Notes: generated by a model from the sequence alone, not told the origin. A stretch of DNA of 64,000 nt from Conchiformibius sp. (GCA_029984035.1 JASBYJ010000001.1:124001-188000), one strand, 5' to 3'; shown: positions 34,853 to 44,938, counted from the first letter of the stretch. A program made the numbers and translations.

Positions 34853-36574
34853 ATGACATCTACCGCTTTTTACGATTCCTTCAAACCTTATCTCGACCGC
34901 CGCGCTTTAACTCTGTTGTTGCTCGGCTTTGCCGCAGGCATACCGATTTTGTTGATTTTTTCCACTTTGTCGCTGTGGCTGTTGGAAGCGGGTATCGAGC
35001 GTAAAACGGTTACCATGTTCAGTTGGGCGGCTTTGGGTTATTCCTTTAAATTCATCTGGGCGCCTTTGGTCGATGCCTTACCGCTGCCGCTGCTTTCCCG
35101 CATGCTCGGCAAACGCCGCGCTTGGCTGCTCGCATCTCAAATTTTGATTATTGCCGCGATTGTGTTGATGGGCTGCATCAATCCGATTAACGGCAATCCA
35201 ACGGCTTTGAACGGGATGGCGCTGAGTGCGGTATTGCTCGGATTTTCTTCGGCCACCCAAGACGTGGTGATTGATGCCTACCGTATCGAATCGGCTCCCG
35301 ATGATTCGGCCATGCAGGCGGTGATGTCGTCCGCTTATGTGGCGGGTTACCGCTTGGGTATGATTGCCGCAGGTGCGGGGGCGTTGTATCTGGCTTCGTG
35401 GTTGGGTTCGTCTAAAGAGCATTACGTTTATGCCGCATGGCGCAACACGTATCTCATCATGGCTTTATTGATGGCTGCCTGCGCTGCGTTCACACTGTTT
35501 ATCCGCGAGCCGAACCGTGATGCCGCAAGGCTGCCTGAACAAACGTCCGCACATTTTTCCGTATTCTTCCGCGTTGCCGTGCTGCCTTTGGCGGCGTTTG
35601 CCTGCGTATGGCAGCTTTCAGGCAGCCTGTTGCCCGAAACGTTGCAATCTTTAAAATGGCTTGCGGCCCTGCCGGCCGCTTGGTTGCCGATGCGGTTTTC
35701 AGGCAGCCTGCACCGCGACGAGCCGACCGCAGCCAAACATTTGCGTTTGTTACTCACCTTTATTTTGTGCGTTTCGGCTTTTGTTCAGGTATTCATACTG
35801 TTAGGAAAAGTATTGCCCGCTTCGCCTTCTCCTTTTTTATCGTTTATCTGGGAGAGCTTGCGCTTGACGGGGGCGGTTGCGTCTGCCGTTGCGGTTGGCG
35901 TGTTAACCGTGCGTTGCAAAGCGGTGGCGGGCGAAACCGTTTATCAGGCTTGGATTGCGCCGTTGGCTGATTTTTTCCGCCGCTATGGCAATAATGCCTT
36001 GTTGCTGCTTGCGCTAGTCGGCCTGTATCGCATTTCGGATATTGTTGCGGGCGTGGTGTCGAACGTGTTTTATGCCGACTTGGGATTCAGTAAGGACGAG
36101 ATTGCCACAGCCGTGAAAATCTTCGGCCTGATGATGCTGATTGCCGGCGGCGTGGTAGGCGGCGTGCTATCGCAACGCTATTCGGTGATGAAAATGATGA
36201 TGCTCGGTGCGGTGTTGGCTTCCGTTACCAATTTGATGTTTGTCGCTTTGGCATGGCAGGGCTACAATATTCCCATGCTGTATCTGGCGGTTGGGGCGGA
36301 TAATTTGGCGGCAGGGCTTACCGGCACGGTGTTTGTCGCCTTCCTGTCTTCCCTCACCGATATCCGTTTTACCGCCGTCCAATATGCGCTGTTTTCCTCG
36401 CTGATGACATTGATTCCCAAAACTTTGGGCGGCTATTCGGGGGCGATTGCCGACAAAATCGGTTATGACGGCTTCTTTATTTTTTCCGCCCTGATAGGCA
36501 TTCCCGTATTGGGCTTGGTATGGCTGGCGGAACAACGCTTGAAACAGGCAGAAATACCGTCCAATCAGGGTTGA
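34853..36574 (+). CDS. ampG: Muropeptide permease AmpG
   Basis: MFS transporter that carries anhydro-muropeptides from periplasm to cytoplasm for peptidoglycan recycling. 573 residues with about 14 membrane segments, longer than the 12 of classic MFS proteins, as usual for AmpG. Signatures are GFAAGIPILLIFSTLSLWL, FKFIWAPLVDALPLP, SSATQDVVIDAYRIE and FVAFLSSLTDIRFTAVQYALF. Several uptake sequences are tolerated in frame (RLPEQ, SGSLLPE, SGSLHRD). NagZ, the next enzyme of the recycling route, is encoded at 43.9 kb. Confidence 0.93.
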   Translation: MTSTAFYDSFKPYLDRRALTLLLLGFAAGIPILLIFSTLSLWLLEAGIERKTVTMFSWAALGYSFKFIWAPLVDALPLPLLSRMLGKRRAWLLASQILIIAAIVLMGCINPINGNPTALNGMALSAVLLGFSSATQDVVIDAYRIESAPDDSAMQAVMSSAYVAGYRLGMIAAGAGALYLASWLGSSKEHYVYAAWRNTYLIMALLMAACAAFTLFIREPNRDAARLPEQTSAHFSVFFRVAVLPLAAFACVWQLSGSLLPETLQSLKWLAALPAAWLPMRFSGSLHRDEPTAAKHLRLLLTFILCVSAFVQVFILLGKVLPASPSPFLSFIWESLRLTGAVASAVAVGVLTVRCKAVAGETVYQAWIAPLADFFRRYGNNALLLLALVGLYRISDIVAGVVSNVFYADLGFSKDEIATAVKIFGLMMLIAGGVVGGVLSQRYSVMKMMMLGAVLASVTNLMFVALAWQGYNIPMLYLAVGADNLAAGLTGTVFVAFLSSLTDIRFTAVQYALFSSLMTLIPKTLGGYSGAIADKIGYDGFFIFSALIGIPVLGLVWLAEQRLKQAEIPSNQG

Positions 36575-36692
36575 TGCCTGTCGCGGATACACGCCAAGCA
36601 GCTTATGCCGCCGACAACCGAGTTTTTTGGAGCCGTATTAACTTCATAACCAGCGTTAAAGCCCGATTTCTTATTTTATTCAGGAAACTTTT

Positions 36693-37181
36693 ATGCCGCC
36701 CAAAATCACCCTTATCGCCGCACTCGGACAAAACCGCTGTATCGGTTCGGAAAACCGCCTGCCCTGGCATATTCCCGAAGATTTTGCCTTTTTCAAACAA
36801 TATACTTTGGGCAAACCCGTGATTATGGGAAGGAAAACATGGGAAAGCCTGCCGCGCAAACCGCTGCCTGAAAGGCAAAACATCGTTGTCAGCCGCGACA
36901 GCAGCTATCACGCAGAAGGAGCGCAAACCGCAGGCAGCCTTCAGGCAGCCTTAGCCTTATGCGCCGATGCGCCCGAAGCCGTGATTATCGGCGGAGCGCA
37001 AATCTATTCCCAAGCCTTGCCCTTTGCAACCGATTTAAGACTCACCGAAGTCGCCTTATCCCCTGAAGGAGATGCCTTTTTCCCTGAAATCGGCCCGCAA
37101 TGGCGGCAACAGGAAAGATTGCACCAAATCTCCGCCGGCGGTATAGCATTTGATTTGGTGCATTACATACACAAAGAATAA
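36693..37181 (+). CDS. folA: Dihydrofolate reductase
   Basis: NADPH-dependent reduction of dihydrofolate; target of trimethoprim. 162 residues. Motifs: LIAALGQNRCIGSENRLPWHIPEDF (Trp and acidic active-site residues), VIMGRKTWESLP, and VIIGGAQIYSQAL. The gene is followed within 45 bp by the end of the convergent glycosyltransferase gene. It forms the left border of the AT-rich islet. Confidence 0.96.
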   Translation: MPPKITLIAALGQNRCIGSENRLPWHIPEDFAFFKQYTLGKPVIMGRKTWESLPRKPLPERQNIVVSRDSSYHAEGAQTAGSLQAALALCADAPEAVIIGGAQIYSQALPFATDLRLTEVALSPEGDAFFPEIGPQWRQQERLHQISAGGIAFDLVHYIHKE

Positions 37182-37223
37182 AAATGGAGATACTTTATTT
37201 CTCGCGCCAAAAGATTTAAAGAA

Positions 37224-39548
37224 CTATTCTTGAATTAATCTGATGATGTTATGCGCAGATGAGCCGATGCAGCTACTAACAAACTTTTCTTTAAAGGCAG
37301 CTTTTTTAAATTGAAATGCTTGATAATCTTCTTCAGAATAGATTATACAAGAGATTAATTCTTTTTCATTTTGAGCTATTTTGCCGTATGTATATTCTTG
37401 ATATTCAAAATAGAAGCCTCTTTCATCGAAATATGAATCAAGGTCGGGGGCATAAAATACGATTGGCTTATCTAAAAATGAGTATTCGAATATCAAAGAC
37501 GAATAGTCTGTAATCAACACATCGGCAAAAACCATCCAAGAATTGACGTCTTCTGAACTCGGTAGAAAAATAATTCGGTCTTTATATTCATCTGGAACAG
37601 ATATGCTTTGAATAGTTACTACAGGATGTAATTTAATAATGATATTATAGTCTGGAGGAAGCTCATCAATAATAGCTAAATCAAAAGGCAGAGTGAATTT
37701 GCGTCGTTCCGAAGGATTACCTCGGAAAGTGGGAGCGTATAAGATATTCTTTTTCCCCGCCAGGGTTGGATATCGGCTGATTATTTCGCGTTTTATTTTA
37801 TCCATTTTGTTGTCAGAGAAAAAAATATCAGTTCTTGGCACCCCTATAGGATAAATTTTATCCATAGGGACACCAAATGCTTCAGCATAGCATTTTCCTG
37901 TCTCGTAAGAACTGGTGATGATATGTGTATAAAATCCATGTGCCGCCGTTTCGAATTCAACAGGATTGGAATCATTTTTCTCTAATGCACTAAACCCAAA
38001 TTTTTTGAGTGCACCACAGGCATGCCAAATTTGTAATACTTTGGTTTTAGGATTGAGTTTCACACCATAAAGTGGTCTGTAGTAACTTTCTAATATAATT
38101 GTTCCCGCAGTAGCCAGATGAAAATATCGCGATAGATTTCTTGTAAATTCACCCGATAAACCTAGAAATTTTTTAATTTTATAATCAAAATTTTTTTCTT
38201 TTTTCAACTCATTCAATATGGCACTAAAGTTAGCCGACATTTTTCCTTTGGTTGAAGATGCAAACACTATTTTGTTCTTTTGAACAGGAAATAACCGATA
38301 AAAAGGTAGAAAATATTTTTTAACTCTTTCTTCTGCATTTTTATTCAATTTACGAAAAATTTTTTTCTTCATTTTCAATTTTAAAAAATACAAGAATGAT
38401 GCAGGAAAAGAACTTGAAGATAAATAAAGGTTATCCTCCAATCGCTTATTTTGCCAATTTGGTGATTTGGAGCATGCAGCTATAGTTCTATCGGAAAGCC
38501 TGCCTACTATGTATCGGATAAATTCACGATAAGCGGGAAAATCTTTAACACGAATTAAATCAGCATTGTCAATCAATGTTCGTAAAAAGAAGTACCTGAA
38601 TCCTGTCGTATAATTAAATAAATCATCATCAACGTTGTTCATGAAATGATGAACTAATTCAAAAGCATTTTTGGTTTTATGTGGATGATATTTCAATACT
38701 CTCAGAAACAAAGGCCATACATCAAATTTTAACGCCCTTTCATAATAATTTTTCAGTATTTCATTTTTTTGTTTCTCGTCATAATGCACATTTCCTTTAA
38801 GCTTATCAGATATCATTTGCATGACTGCTATAATATCTTCTAAGTATTTAAAGGCTTTAGTATCTTTTTGTTGGGTGATGGAATTTTCATTTAGGGTTAA
38901 ATCTCGTTCTCTGTAATAGTAGATATATTCACCAATGCAATAAATATTTTTTGCATTTATAAAAATATTAAAAAGTACTATTTGATCTTCTGCGCATTGG
39001 ATAGAAGATGGAAAAATATTATTTCTTAGTAGATTTCTATGAATCATCTTTGATCCTGGTGCCATAGAAAAAAACAATTCTGGATTTTTGAGGATGTTTT
39101 TATGACCCTTTGAAAATAAATTGGATTCGTCATGAATGGAGGTTGTCCAGATATTAGTAGAATTAAATCTTTTAATACCTCCGTAGACAAAGTCGGCATT
39201 TTCTTCTTTGGCTGCAGAAAGTAACTTATCTATTGCATGCTCAACCAAAATATCATCCGAATCAACGAAAGTGATGTATTCGCCTTTTGCATGTTCAATA
39301 CCAAAGTTTCTTGTATTGGATACGCCTGAATTAGGTTTTAGAAGAATTTTAAAGCGGTGGTCATCGCCAACTGCGGAACGAGCCTTAAGAACCGTTTCAT
39401 CGGTCGAACCATCATCAATCAATAAAATTTCTAAATTACAATGATTATTTTTTAAACATTGTACGGTTTCACCAATCAAGTTTTCCACGTTGTACATCGG
39501 CGTGATGACAGTAACATCGATTTTGTTGTTTTTTTGATTTTGGTTCAT
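37224..39548 (-). CDS. Two-domain enzyme: GT2 glycosyltransferase plus TagF-like CDP-polyol phosphotransferase
   Basis: 774 residues. The first 240 or so are a GT-A family 2 glycosyltransferase: VTVITPMYNVENLIGETV, LLIDDGSTDET and the DxD in TFVDSDD. After a helical middle, residues about 400-774 match CDP-glycerol/ribitol phosphotransferases (TagB/TagF type): IWHACGALKKFG, ILYAPTFRGN, IIKLHPV, LITDYSSLIFEY. It should build or extend a polyol-phosphate polymer at the inner membrane, with a sugar added by the first domain. The gene is far more AT-rich than its neighbours and has no uptake sequence, suggesting recent transfer. Last of three same-strand genes. Specific sugar and polymer are inference. 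Confidence 0.8.
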   Translation of the reverse strand: MNQNQKNNKIDVTVITPMYNVENLIGETVQCLKNNHCNLEILLIDDGSTDETVLKARSAVGDDHRFKILLKPNSGVSNTRNFGIEHAKGEYITFVDSDDILVEHAIDKLLSAAKEENADFVYGGIKRFNSTNIWTTSIHDESNLFSKGHKNILKNPELFFSMAPGSKMIHRNLLRNNIFPSSIQCAEDQIVLFNIFINAKNIYCIGEYIYYYRERDLTLNENSITQQKDTKAFKYLEDIIAVMQMISDKLKGNVHYDEKQKNEILKNYYERALKFDVWPLFLRVLKYHPHKTKNAFELVHHFMNNVDDDLFNYTTGFRYFFLRTLIDNADLIRVKDFPAYREFIRYIVGRLSDRTIAACSKSPNWQNKRLEDNLYLSSSSFPASFLYFLKLKMKKKIFRKLNKNAEERVKKYFLPFYRLFPVQKNKIVFASSTKGKMSANFSAILNELKKEKNFDYKIKKFLGLSGEFTRNLSRYFHLATAGTIILESYYRPLYGVKLNPKTKVLQIWHACGALKKFGFSALEKNDSNPVEFETAAHGFYTHIITSSYETGKCYAEAFGVPMDKIYPIGVPRTDIFFSDNKMDKIKREIISRYPTLAGKKNILYAPTFRGNPSERRKFTLPFDLAIIDELPPDYNIIIKLHPVVTIQSISVPDEYKDRIIFLPSSEDVNSWMVFADVLITDYSSLIFEYSFLDKPIVFYAPDLDSYFDERGFYFEYQEYTYGKIAQNEKELISCIIYSEEDYQAFQFKKAAFKEKFVSSCIGSSAHNIIRLIQE

Positions 39549-39571
39549 TGTAAGTGTTCCTTTATGATTAT

Positions 39572-40663
39572 TTACATAAGACTAGTTATTAATTGTTTTA
39601 CGCCAATTATGCCATGTTGCTGCAAAACGTAATTTTTGAGCTCTATAAAATCCTGACTTGAAACTATATCCAATTCTTTCATTTCTTTTGATATATCCAA
39701 AAAAGATTGTTGATATATTTCATTATGCTTTTTATAAAATAAAGTAGTGTAATGTTTTTCAGTGCCAAAAATATAATATGGTATTTGTTCATTTAATAAT
39801 TGTGTTTCAATTGCAGACAAATCACAGAAAGCCAATTCTGCAGCAAAAGAACTCAATTGCCCTATTAGCCGGACATCTATTTTACTTAATCTTATTTTTT
39901 GCCAAAAATTGAATTTTATTTGTCCGATATATAAACTAACTTGAATTTTTCTGTTTCTCAGTTCATTTATCAATTGCCATAAATTCTGTTGATATTCATC
40001 CAAACGGTGGCCGGTATTGGGATGCGGTCGGATAACAACATGATTCAGATGGTAATGCCGGCAAGCTTGCAATAGATATTGGCTTACCAGACGGATATTG
40101 CACAAACTTGAATAATTTTCGTTAGGCACGCCGCCTTCCCAAGTGGGGGCGTAGAAAATCACTTTTTCTTCCGCTTCGGCATTTAATCCGGTTTTGCCGA
40201 TAAACGTATCGCCTGTTTTGATTAATCTGCCTTGTTCTATATCGCATGGCGTGAAGATTTTGTGTTGCAACAATCGGTCTATGCCGGCATCGCCTGCGGT
40301 TGCCACGTAATCGTATATACGCAAAATGGGTTTGACGGAAGAGATTTTGTTGCTTTCTCCGTGCGTAATGAAAATATGCGTCAATTTTCGGTTGGCTACC
40401 AAGCGGCAATTGCTTTGTGCATTGAAGGGGTAGAAAACAATCCCTTCTGTCAGGTTGTCCAAATCACTGTTTCTAACCACTTTCACTGAAACGCCGCTTG
40501 CTTGGAACACGGCAAGAATACGCTTATGGGATGGGTGTTTGTAGTATTTCAGCAATACGGTGGTTTTTTCGGAAAAAACGCCTTGCTTGAAAAACTCTGT
40601 GATTTGTTGTGCGGCACCGACAATTTTGCTGTCCAAATAAAGGTATTGTGGCAAATCTATCAT
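39572..40663 (-). CDS. CDP-glycerol/ribitol phosphotransferase-like protein
   Basis: 363 residues with weak but recognisable GT-B features of the TagB/TagF group: ITHGESNKIS in the place of the usual WHG motif, VIFYAPTWEGG, VVIRPHPNTGH and a late SFAAELAFCDLSAIETQLL segment equivalent to the TDYSS region. No signal peptide or membrane segment. Likely a priming or second polyol-phosphate transferase using the CDP-ribitol made by the upstream gene. Gaps to both neighbours are 21-23 bp, and the upstream gap holds an uptake sequence. Family membership moderately sure, role inferred. Confidence 0.65.
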   Translation of the reverse strand: MIDLPQYLYLDSKIVGAAQQITEFFKQGVFSEKTTVLLKYYKHPSHKRILAVFQASGVSVKVVRNSDLDNLTEGIVFYPFNAQSNCRLVANRKLTHIFITHGESNKISSVKPILRIYDYVATAGDAGIDRLLQHKIFTPCDIEQGRLIKTGDTFIGKTGLNAEAEEKVIFYAPTWEGGVPNENYSSLCNIRLVSQYLLQACRHYHLNHVVIRPHPNTGHRLDEYQQNLWQLINELRNRKIQVSLYIGQIKFNFWQKIRLSKIDVRLIGQLSSFAAELAFCDLSAIETQLLNEQIPYYIFGTEKHYTTLFYKKHNEIYQQSFLDISKEMKELDIVSSQDFIELKNYVLQQHGIIGVKQLITSLM

Positions 40664-40684
40664 TTTTCAGGCTGCCTGAAAGCA

Positions 40685-42109
40685 TTAATGTTCATTATCC
40701 AATTCGTCGAGAATGTGGCGGATAAAATTTTCATCCGCGCGGACGACATCAACGATATTGCCCGTTTCTTTGCTGGCTAACACTGATAATGAAGCCAATG
40801 CGACTGTTTTGGGATTTAATAAAGTGTCTTCAGGTTCCAAACCGAATGCTTTGGTTCTCATCGGCGTTTGGGTGCGCTCGGGATTGATGCAGTTGATTTG
40901 CACGCCGTCCTTGCTCCATTCTTCCGATAGGGCTTGGGTGAGGTTGGCGACAGCGGCTTTGGTGGAAGAATAAATGCTGTAAAAGGGGCGGCCGCGCGTA
41001 TATGAGCTGGAGGTAAAGTTCAGCAATCCTCCGTGTCGCTGCCTGATAATCGGATAAGCGGCACTCGCAACATTAACGGCTCCGGTATAGTTGACATGAA
41101 TACTTTGCATGATTTCTTCATACGACATGGCTGCCAGCGGTTTATGCACTAAAATGGCTGCCGTATTGATGACATAGTCGATTCCGCCTTCTTCTTCTGC
41201 GACCTGCATCAGGGCATGTTGTACTTTTGCCATGTCGGTAACGTCAACGCCGTTACTGCGGCTGAAACTGTATGCTTTCATTCCCAATTTTTGAGCCAGC
41301 GTCATAATTTCCAAGCCGATGCCGTAGCTGCCTCCGAAAACAACCAATACTTTATGTCTCAATGTATGCAGCTGTTCCAATGAAACGATATTGCGTAAAG
41401 AAAAATTACTTTTGCTTTGGAAGAGTTTATCTGCAATAAACAAATCGACAGGGCGCGTTAATTTAATATTGGTTTCCGAACCTTGTACTGTTCCGATTTT
41501 TTCATGGGGCATGGTTTTTAAAACAATGCCGCAATCGCATGTTCCTTGTACTTGTTTTTGCAAATACAGCTCGTAAGCCTCTCTTAATGTGCTTAGTCTG
41601 AACGCTTGGGGAGTCTGGCCTTGATAATATTCGCTGCGTTTCGGAATTTCGACAATTTCCTGAGTTTCGCTATCAACGCGTACAATCGTATCCACAGCGG
41701 GAATGACGACATCCACGGCATTGTATTCGTCCAATTTATCGATACAGTTGCTGACGACTTCGGGACTCAACAGCGGCCTTACTGCATCATGAATGATTAA
41801 TTTGCTTTGTCCTTCATAGTCTTGAAGAGATGAAATGGCGGAAAGTGTTGAATCTGTCCGCTCCTTGCCGCCGTAAATAATTTTACTGACCTTATGAAAG
41901 CCTGCCTGAACAACAATTTCGGCAATTTTGGTATAGTGGTTTTTTTCCGCCACTATCACGATTTCGTCAATCTTCGGATGGTTTTCAAAAATAGCAATCG
42001 TATGTTCTAAAGTTGTTTTTCCTGCAATTTTGGAAAATTGTTTCGGATAGCCCAAATTCATACGGCTTCCTACGCCCCCGGCCAAAATAATGGCAATGTT
42101 CCTATTCAT
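40685..42109 (-). CDS. Bifunctional CDP-ribitol synthase (cytidylyltransferase + SDR reductase), Bcs1/Acs1-like
   Basis: 474 residues, which as I recall is the length of Haemophilus influenzae Bcs1/Acs1. The N-terminal half is an IspD-like cytidylyltransferase (AIILAGGVGSRMNLGYPKQF, IIHDAVRPLLSPE, YYQGQTPQAFR). From about 240 follows a short-chain dehydrogenase: VVFGGSYGIGLEI, NTAAILVHKPL, and Ser/YxxxK in SSSYTRGRPFYSIYSSTKAA. Such fusions reduce ribulose 5-phosphate and activate the ribitol 5-phosphate as CDP-ribitol. First gene of the islet operon. A role as plain IspD is unlikely because of the fused reductase. Confidence 0.85.
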   Translation of the reverse strand: MNRNIAIILAGGVGSRMNLGYPKQFSKIAGKTTLEHTIAIFENHPKIDEIVIVAEKNHYTKIAEIVVQAGFHKVSKIIYGGKERTDSTLSAISSLQDYEGQSKLIIHDAVRPLLSPEVVSNCIDKLDEYNAVDVVIPAVDTIVRVDSETQEIVEIPKRSEYYQGQTPQAFRLSTLREAYELYLQKQVQGTCDCGIVLKTMPHEKIGTVQGSETNIKLTRPVDLFIADKLFQSKSNFSLRNIVSLEQLHTLRHKVLVVFGGSYGIGLEIMTLAQKLGMKAYSFSRSNGVDVTDMAKVQHALMQVAEEEGGIDYVINTAAILVHKPLAAMSYEEIMQSIHVNYTGAVNVASAAYPIIRQRHGGLLNFTSSSYTRGRPFYSIYSSTKAAVANLTQALSEEWSKDGVQINCINPERTQTPMRTKAFGLEPEDTLLNPKTVALASLSVLASKETGNIVDVVRADENFIRHILDELDNEH

Positions 42110-42284
42110 TTTGTTATCCTATAATTGTATTAACGGATTGAATTGATTAATTGATTATTTGCGGCAATAAAATATTTGATGAAGCATGGCGGTGTTTTTG
42201 TGCAAACCCCGACAAACTATTTGGGATAGTACTTTGTCCAAGCGGCTGCCTAACCTTTCAGGCAGCCTTTATAACAGCCTCCCA

Positions 42285-42905
42285 TCACAATCCGAATACG
42301 GCAATATCGCCTTTTCCCTTGCGTATCAATTCGATGCCGTCTGTCATGTCCACGACTGTGGTCGGTTCGGTGCCGCACCAGCCGCCGTCAATCACCAAAT
42401 CAACGCTGTGTTGCAGGCGGTCGCGGATTTCGTAGGGGTCGGAGAGAGGTTCTTCATCTTCAGGCAGCATGAGCGTGCAGGAAAGCATGGGTTCGCCCAA
42501 TTCCTGCAACAACGCCAATGCAATCATATTATCGGGAACACGCAGGCCTATGGTTTTGCGTTTGGGATGCAGGGTGCGGTTCGGCACTTCTTTGCCTGCT
42601 TGCAAAATAAACGTATAGCTGCCGGGTGTGGCGGCTTTGAGCAAACGGAATTGGCTGTTGTCTACTTTGGCATAAGTGCCCAAATCGCTTAAATCGGCGC
42701 ACATGAGCGTTAAATGATGCTTCAGGTCGATTTGACGGATAGCCAAAATCCGCTCCATCGCCTGTTTGTCGCCCAAAGCGCAACCGAGCGCGTAGCAGGA
42801 ATCAGTAGGGTAAACGATGACGCCGCCGTTGCGTACCGTATCGGCTGCCTGACGGATAAGCCTCTCTTGGGGATTATCGGGGTGGACGGAAAAAAGTTGC
42901 GCCAT
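42285..42905 (-). CDS. yciO: YciO, Sua5/TsaC-family protein
   Basis: YrdC-fold protein related to threonylcarbamoyl-AMP synthase; YciO itself has low activity and an unclear role. 206 residues, the length I recall for E. coli YciO, and strong pattern match: HPDNPQERLIRQAADTVRNGGVIVYPTDS, KRKTIGLRVPDN, GEPMLSCTLMLP, PTTVVDMTD. ATG 42905 with AAGGA upstream on the coding strand is preferred to an ATG 18 bp earlier. Right border of the islet. Confidence 0.9.
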   Translation of the reverse strand: MAQLFSVHPDNPQERLIRQAADTVRNGGVIVYPTDSCYALGCALGDKQAMERILAIRQIDLKHHLTLMCADLSDLGTYAKVDNSQFRLLKAATPGSYTFILQAGKEVPNRTLHPKRKTIGLRVPDNMIALALLQELGEPMLSCTLMLPEDEEPLSDPYEIRDRLQHSVDLVIDGGWCGTEPTTVVDMTDGIELIRKGKGDIAVFGL

Positions 42906-43178
42906 GACGTTCCTTTTTCTCAAACATATTCGGGCGGTATTTTTTCAGGCTGCCTGACATTCGTAAACATGGGCTTGGGGGGGACGGAAAGCTGCCTGAA
43001 AAAACGGAAGGCGGTTTGTCGGCCTAATATTGGTATTTAAACTGAATACAGTTATCAAGCTATGCCTACAACCGACAGGGCAAGGGTTTTACGCCCAAAT
43101 AAGCCGCTATGCCGATAATCGGCATGCGATAAACGGATTCGCCGTCTGTGTTTAGGCTTGTTGCTATCGGTGTGGACG

Positions 43179-43655
43179 TTATTCCGTTGTTTTCAAATAA
43201 TGTTCCAAAATGGCCAGTACATATTCTACCGCTTGGCGGCGGATTTCGCTGCGGCTGCCTGAAAATTGGTAGTGTTTCGCCCAAATACGGTTTTTGGTGG
43301 CAAAACCAAACCATACCAAGCCAACGGGTTTTTCTTCCGTTCCCCCGTCAGGGCCGGCGATACCGGAAATGCTCACGGCATAATCCGCTTTTGTGCGTAT
43401 CAATGCGCCCAATGCCATTTCGCGTACGACTTCTTCGCTCACTGCGCCGTAATGGCGCAAAGTGGCTTCCTGAACGTCCAGCATATCTTTTTTAGCCTGA
43501 TTGGAATACACCACATAGCTGCGCTCAAAAAAGGCGGAGCTGCCGGGTACGGAAGTCAGCATGGCCGCCAGCAGGCCCCCGGTACAGGATTCGGCGCAGG
43601 TAATGATTTGCCCGCGCGCTTTTAATTCCGAAGCAATATATTCGATTTTTGACAT
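43179..43655 (-). CDS. pncC: Nicotinamide-nucleotide amidohydrolase PncC (CinA C-terminal family)
   Basis: Deamidates NMN to NaMN in the pyridine nucleotide cycle. 158 residues, the stand-alone CinA-C form. Signature segments are TCAESCTGGLLAAMLTSVPG, YVVYSNQAKKDML, GALIRTKADYAVSISGIAGPDGG split over two loops, and KPVGLVWFG. An uptake sequence is read in frame as FSGSRSE. No DNA-competence role should be assumed despite the family name. Confidence 0.92.
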   Translation of the reverse strand: MSKIEYIASELKARGQIITCAESCTGGLLAAMLTSVPGSSAFFERSYVVYSNQAKKDMLDVQEATLRHYGAVSEEVVREMALGALIRTKADYAVSISGIAGPDGGTEEKPVGLVWFGFATKNRIWAKHYQFSGSRSEIRRQAVEYVLAILEHYLKTTE

Positions 43656-43855
43656 AGCCGTCTTTCATGAAACGGGAGATGCCGAATTATAGCGCAAACA
43701 GCAATGTGCGAATCCGGCACTCACAAGCTAAAATACGATACAGCGCGGCTGTTTTCAAAAATACCGCATGCCAGGAAATACTTCCGCCGCGTGAGAATGA
43801 CCGGTATCGCTGCAAACTGTTCAAAAAGCAAACGCTTGACACTTGAGAGCGACTT

Positions 43856-44938
43856 TCAAAACGCTTCGCCCACTTGCACGCCGCCTGCCACATCGCGCTG
43901 CGAGGCCAAGCCCGCAACCAATTTCCGGGCTGCCTGAAATGTTTCGCTATCGATGGTTTCCTGAGCCTGTTCGGGCGTGATGGTGCAAGCCATATTCTGC
44001 CAACGTGCGGCCAGATGAGGGTTTTCAGGCAGCACAAATCCTGCTATCAATTCGTCCACGCAATCGGGGCGGTTGCACACCAATACAATATCGCAACCGG
44101 CTTCAAACGACAGGCGCGCCCGCTCTTTGATGCCGCCTGCCACGCACGCGCCTTCCATCGTCAAATCATCAGAAAATACCACACCATCGAAGCCGATTTG
44201 TCCGCGTAAGACCGTTTTCAACCATTTTGCCGAAAATCCCGCAGGCAAGTTATCGACTTGCGGATAAACCACATGGGCAGGCATTACGGCCGCCATTCCG
44301 GCAGCGGCCAAAGCGTAAAAAGGCTGTAAGTCGGCTTTTTCCAACTCGTCCAAACTGCGTTCATCGCACGGCAGTACATGATGGCTGTCGCCTTCCACGA
44401 ATCCGTGTCCCGGAAAATGTTTGCCGCAGGATTTCATGCCGCCGCGATTCAAGCCGCGCTGCAAAGCCAAAGCCAATTCGGACACCGCTTCCGCATCGGC
44501 GTGGAAACTGCGGTTGCCGATAACCGCACAGCGTCCCCAATCCAAATCCAATACGGGTGTAAACGATAAATCTACTCCGCAGGCAGCCAGCTCCGTTGCC
44601 AATACCCAGCCTACCTGTTCGGCATACTGTTTTGCCGTTTCCGCATCACGCTGCCAAATTTCCCCCAATACCGACATGGCAGGCAAACGGGTAAAACCGT
44701 CAATAAAGCGTTGCACTCTGCCGCCTTCGTGGTCGACCGCTACAATCAATTCGGGCGTACGCAATGCCTTGATATCCGATATTAACTTTTTCAATTGTCC
44801 GATGTCTTTAAAATTTCGGCGGAACAGAATCACGCCGCCGACAGCAGGGTCAAGCAAACGCTCCCGGTCGCTGCCGCTCAAAATATGCGCGGCAACATCT
44901 GCCATAATCGGTCCGCGCTTCAGAGAAAGGGAATGCAT
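43856..44938 (-). CDS. nagZ: Beta-N-acetylglucosaminidase NagZ
   Basis: Cytoplasmic GH3 enzyme that removes GlcNAc from anhydro-muropeptides imported by AmpG. About 360 residues. Motifs: GPIMADVAAHILS, GGVILFRRNF, VDHEGGRVQRF, the catalytic-loop His in KHFPGHGFVEGDSHHVLP, and the nucleophile Asp in FSDDLTMEGA. ATG 44938 gives the usual length; an in-frame ATG at 44980 is possible. A MITE-like element lies about 105 bp upstream of the start. Confidence 0.94.
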   Translation of the reverse strand: MHSLSLKRGPIMADVAAHILSGSDRERLLDPAVGGVILFRRNFKDIGQLKKLISDIKALRTPELIVAVDHEGGRVQRFIDGFTRLPAMSVLGEIWQRDAETAKQYAEQVGWVLATELAACGVDLSFTPVLDLDWGRCAVIGNRSFHADAEAVSELALALQRGLNRGGMKSCGKHFPGHGFVEGDSHHVLPCDERSLDELEKADLQPFYALAAAGMAAVMPAHVVYPQVDNLPAGFSAKWLKTVLRGQIGFDGVVFSDDLTMEGACVAGGIKERARLSFEAGCDIVLVCNRPDCVDELIAGFVLPENPHLAARWQNMACTITPEQAQETIDSETFQAARKLVAGLASQRDVAGGVQVGEAF

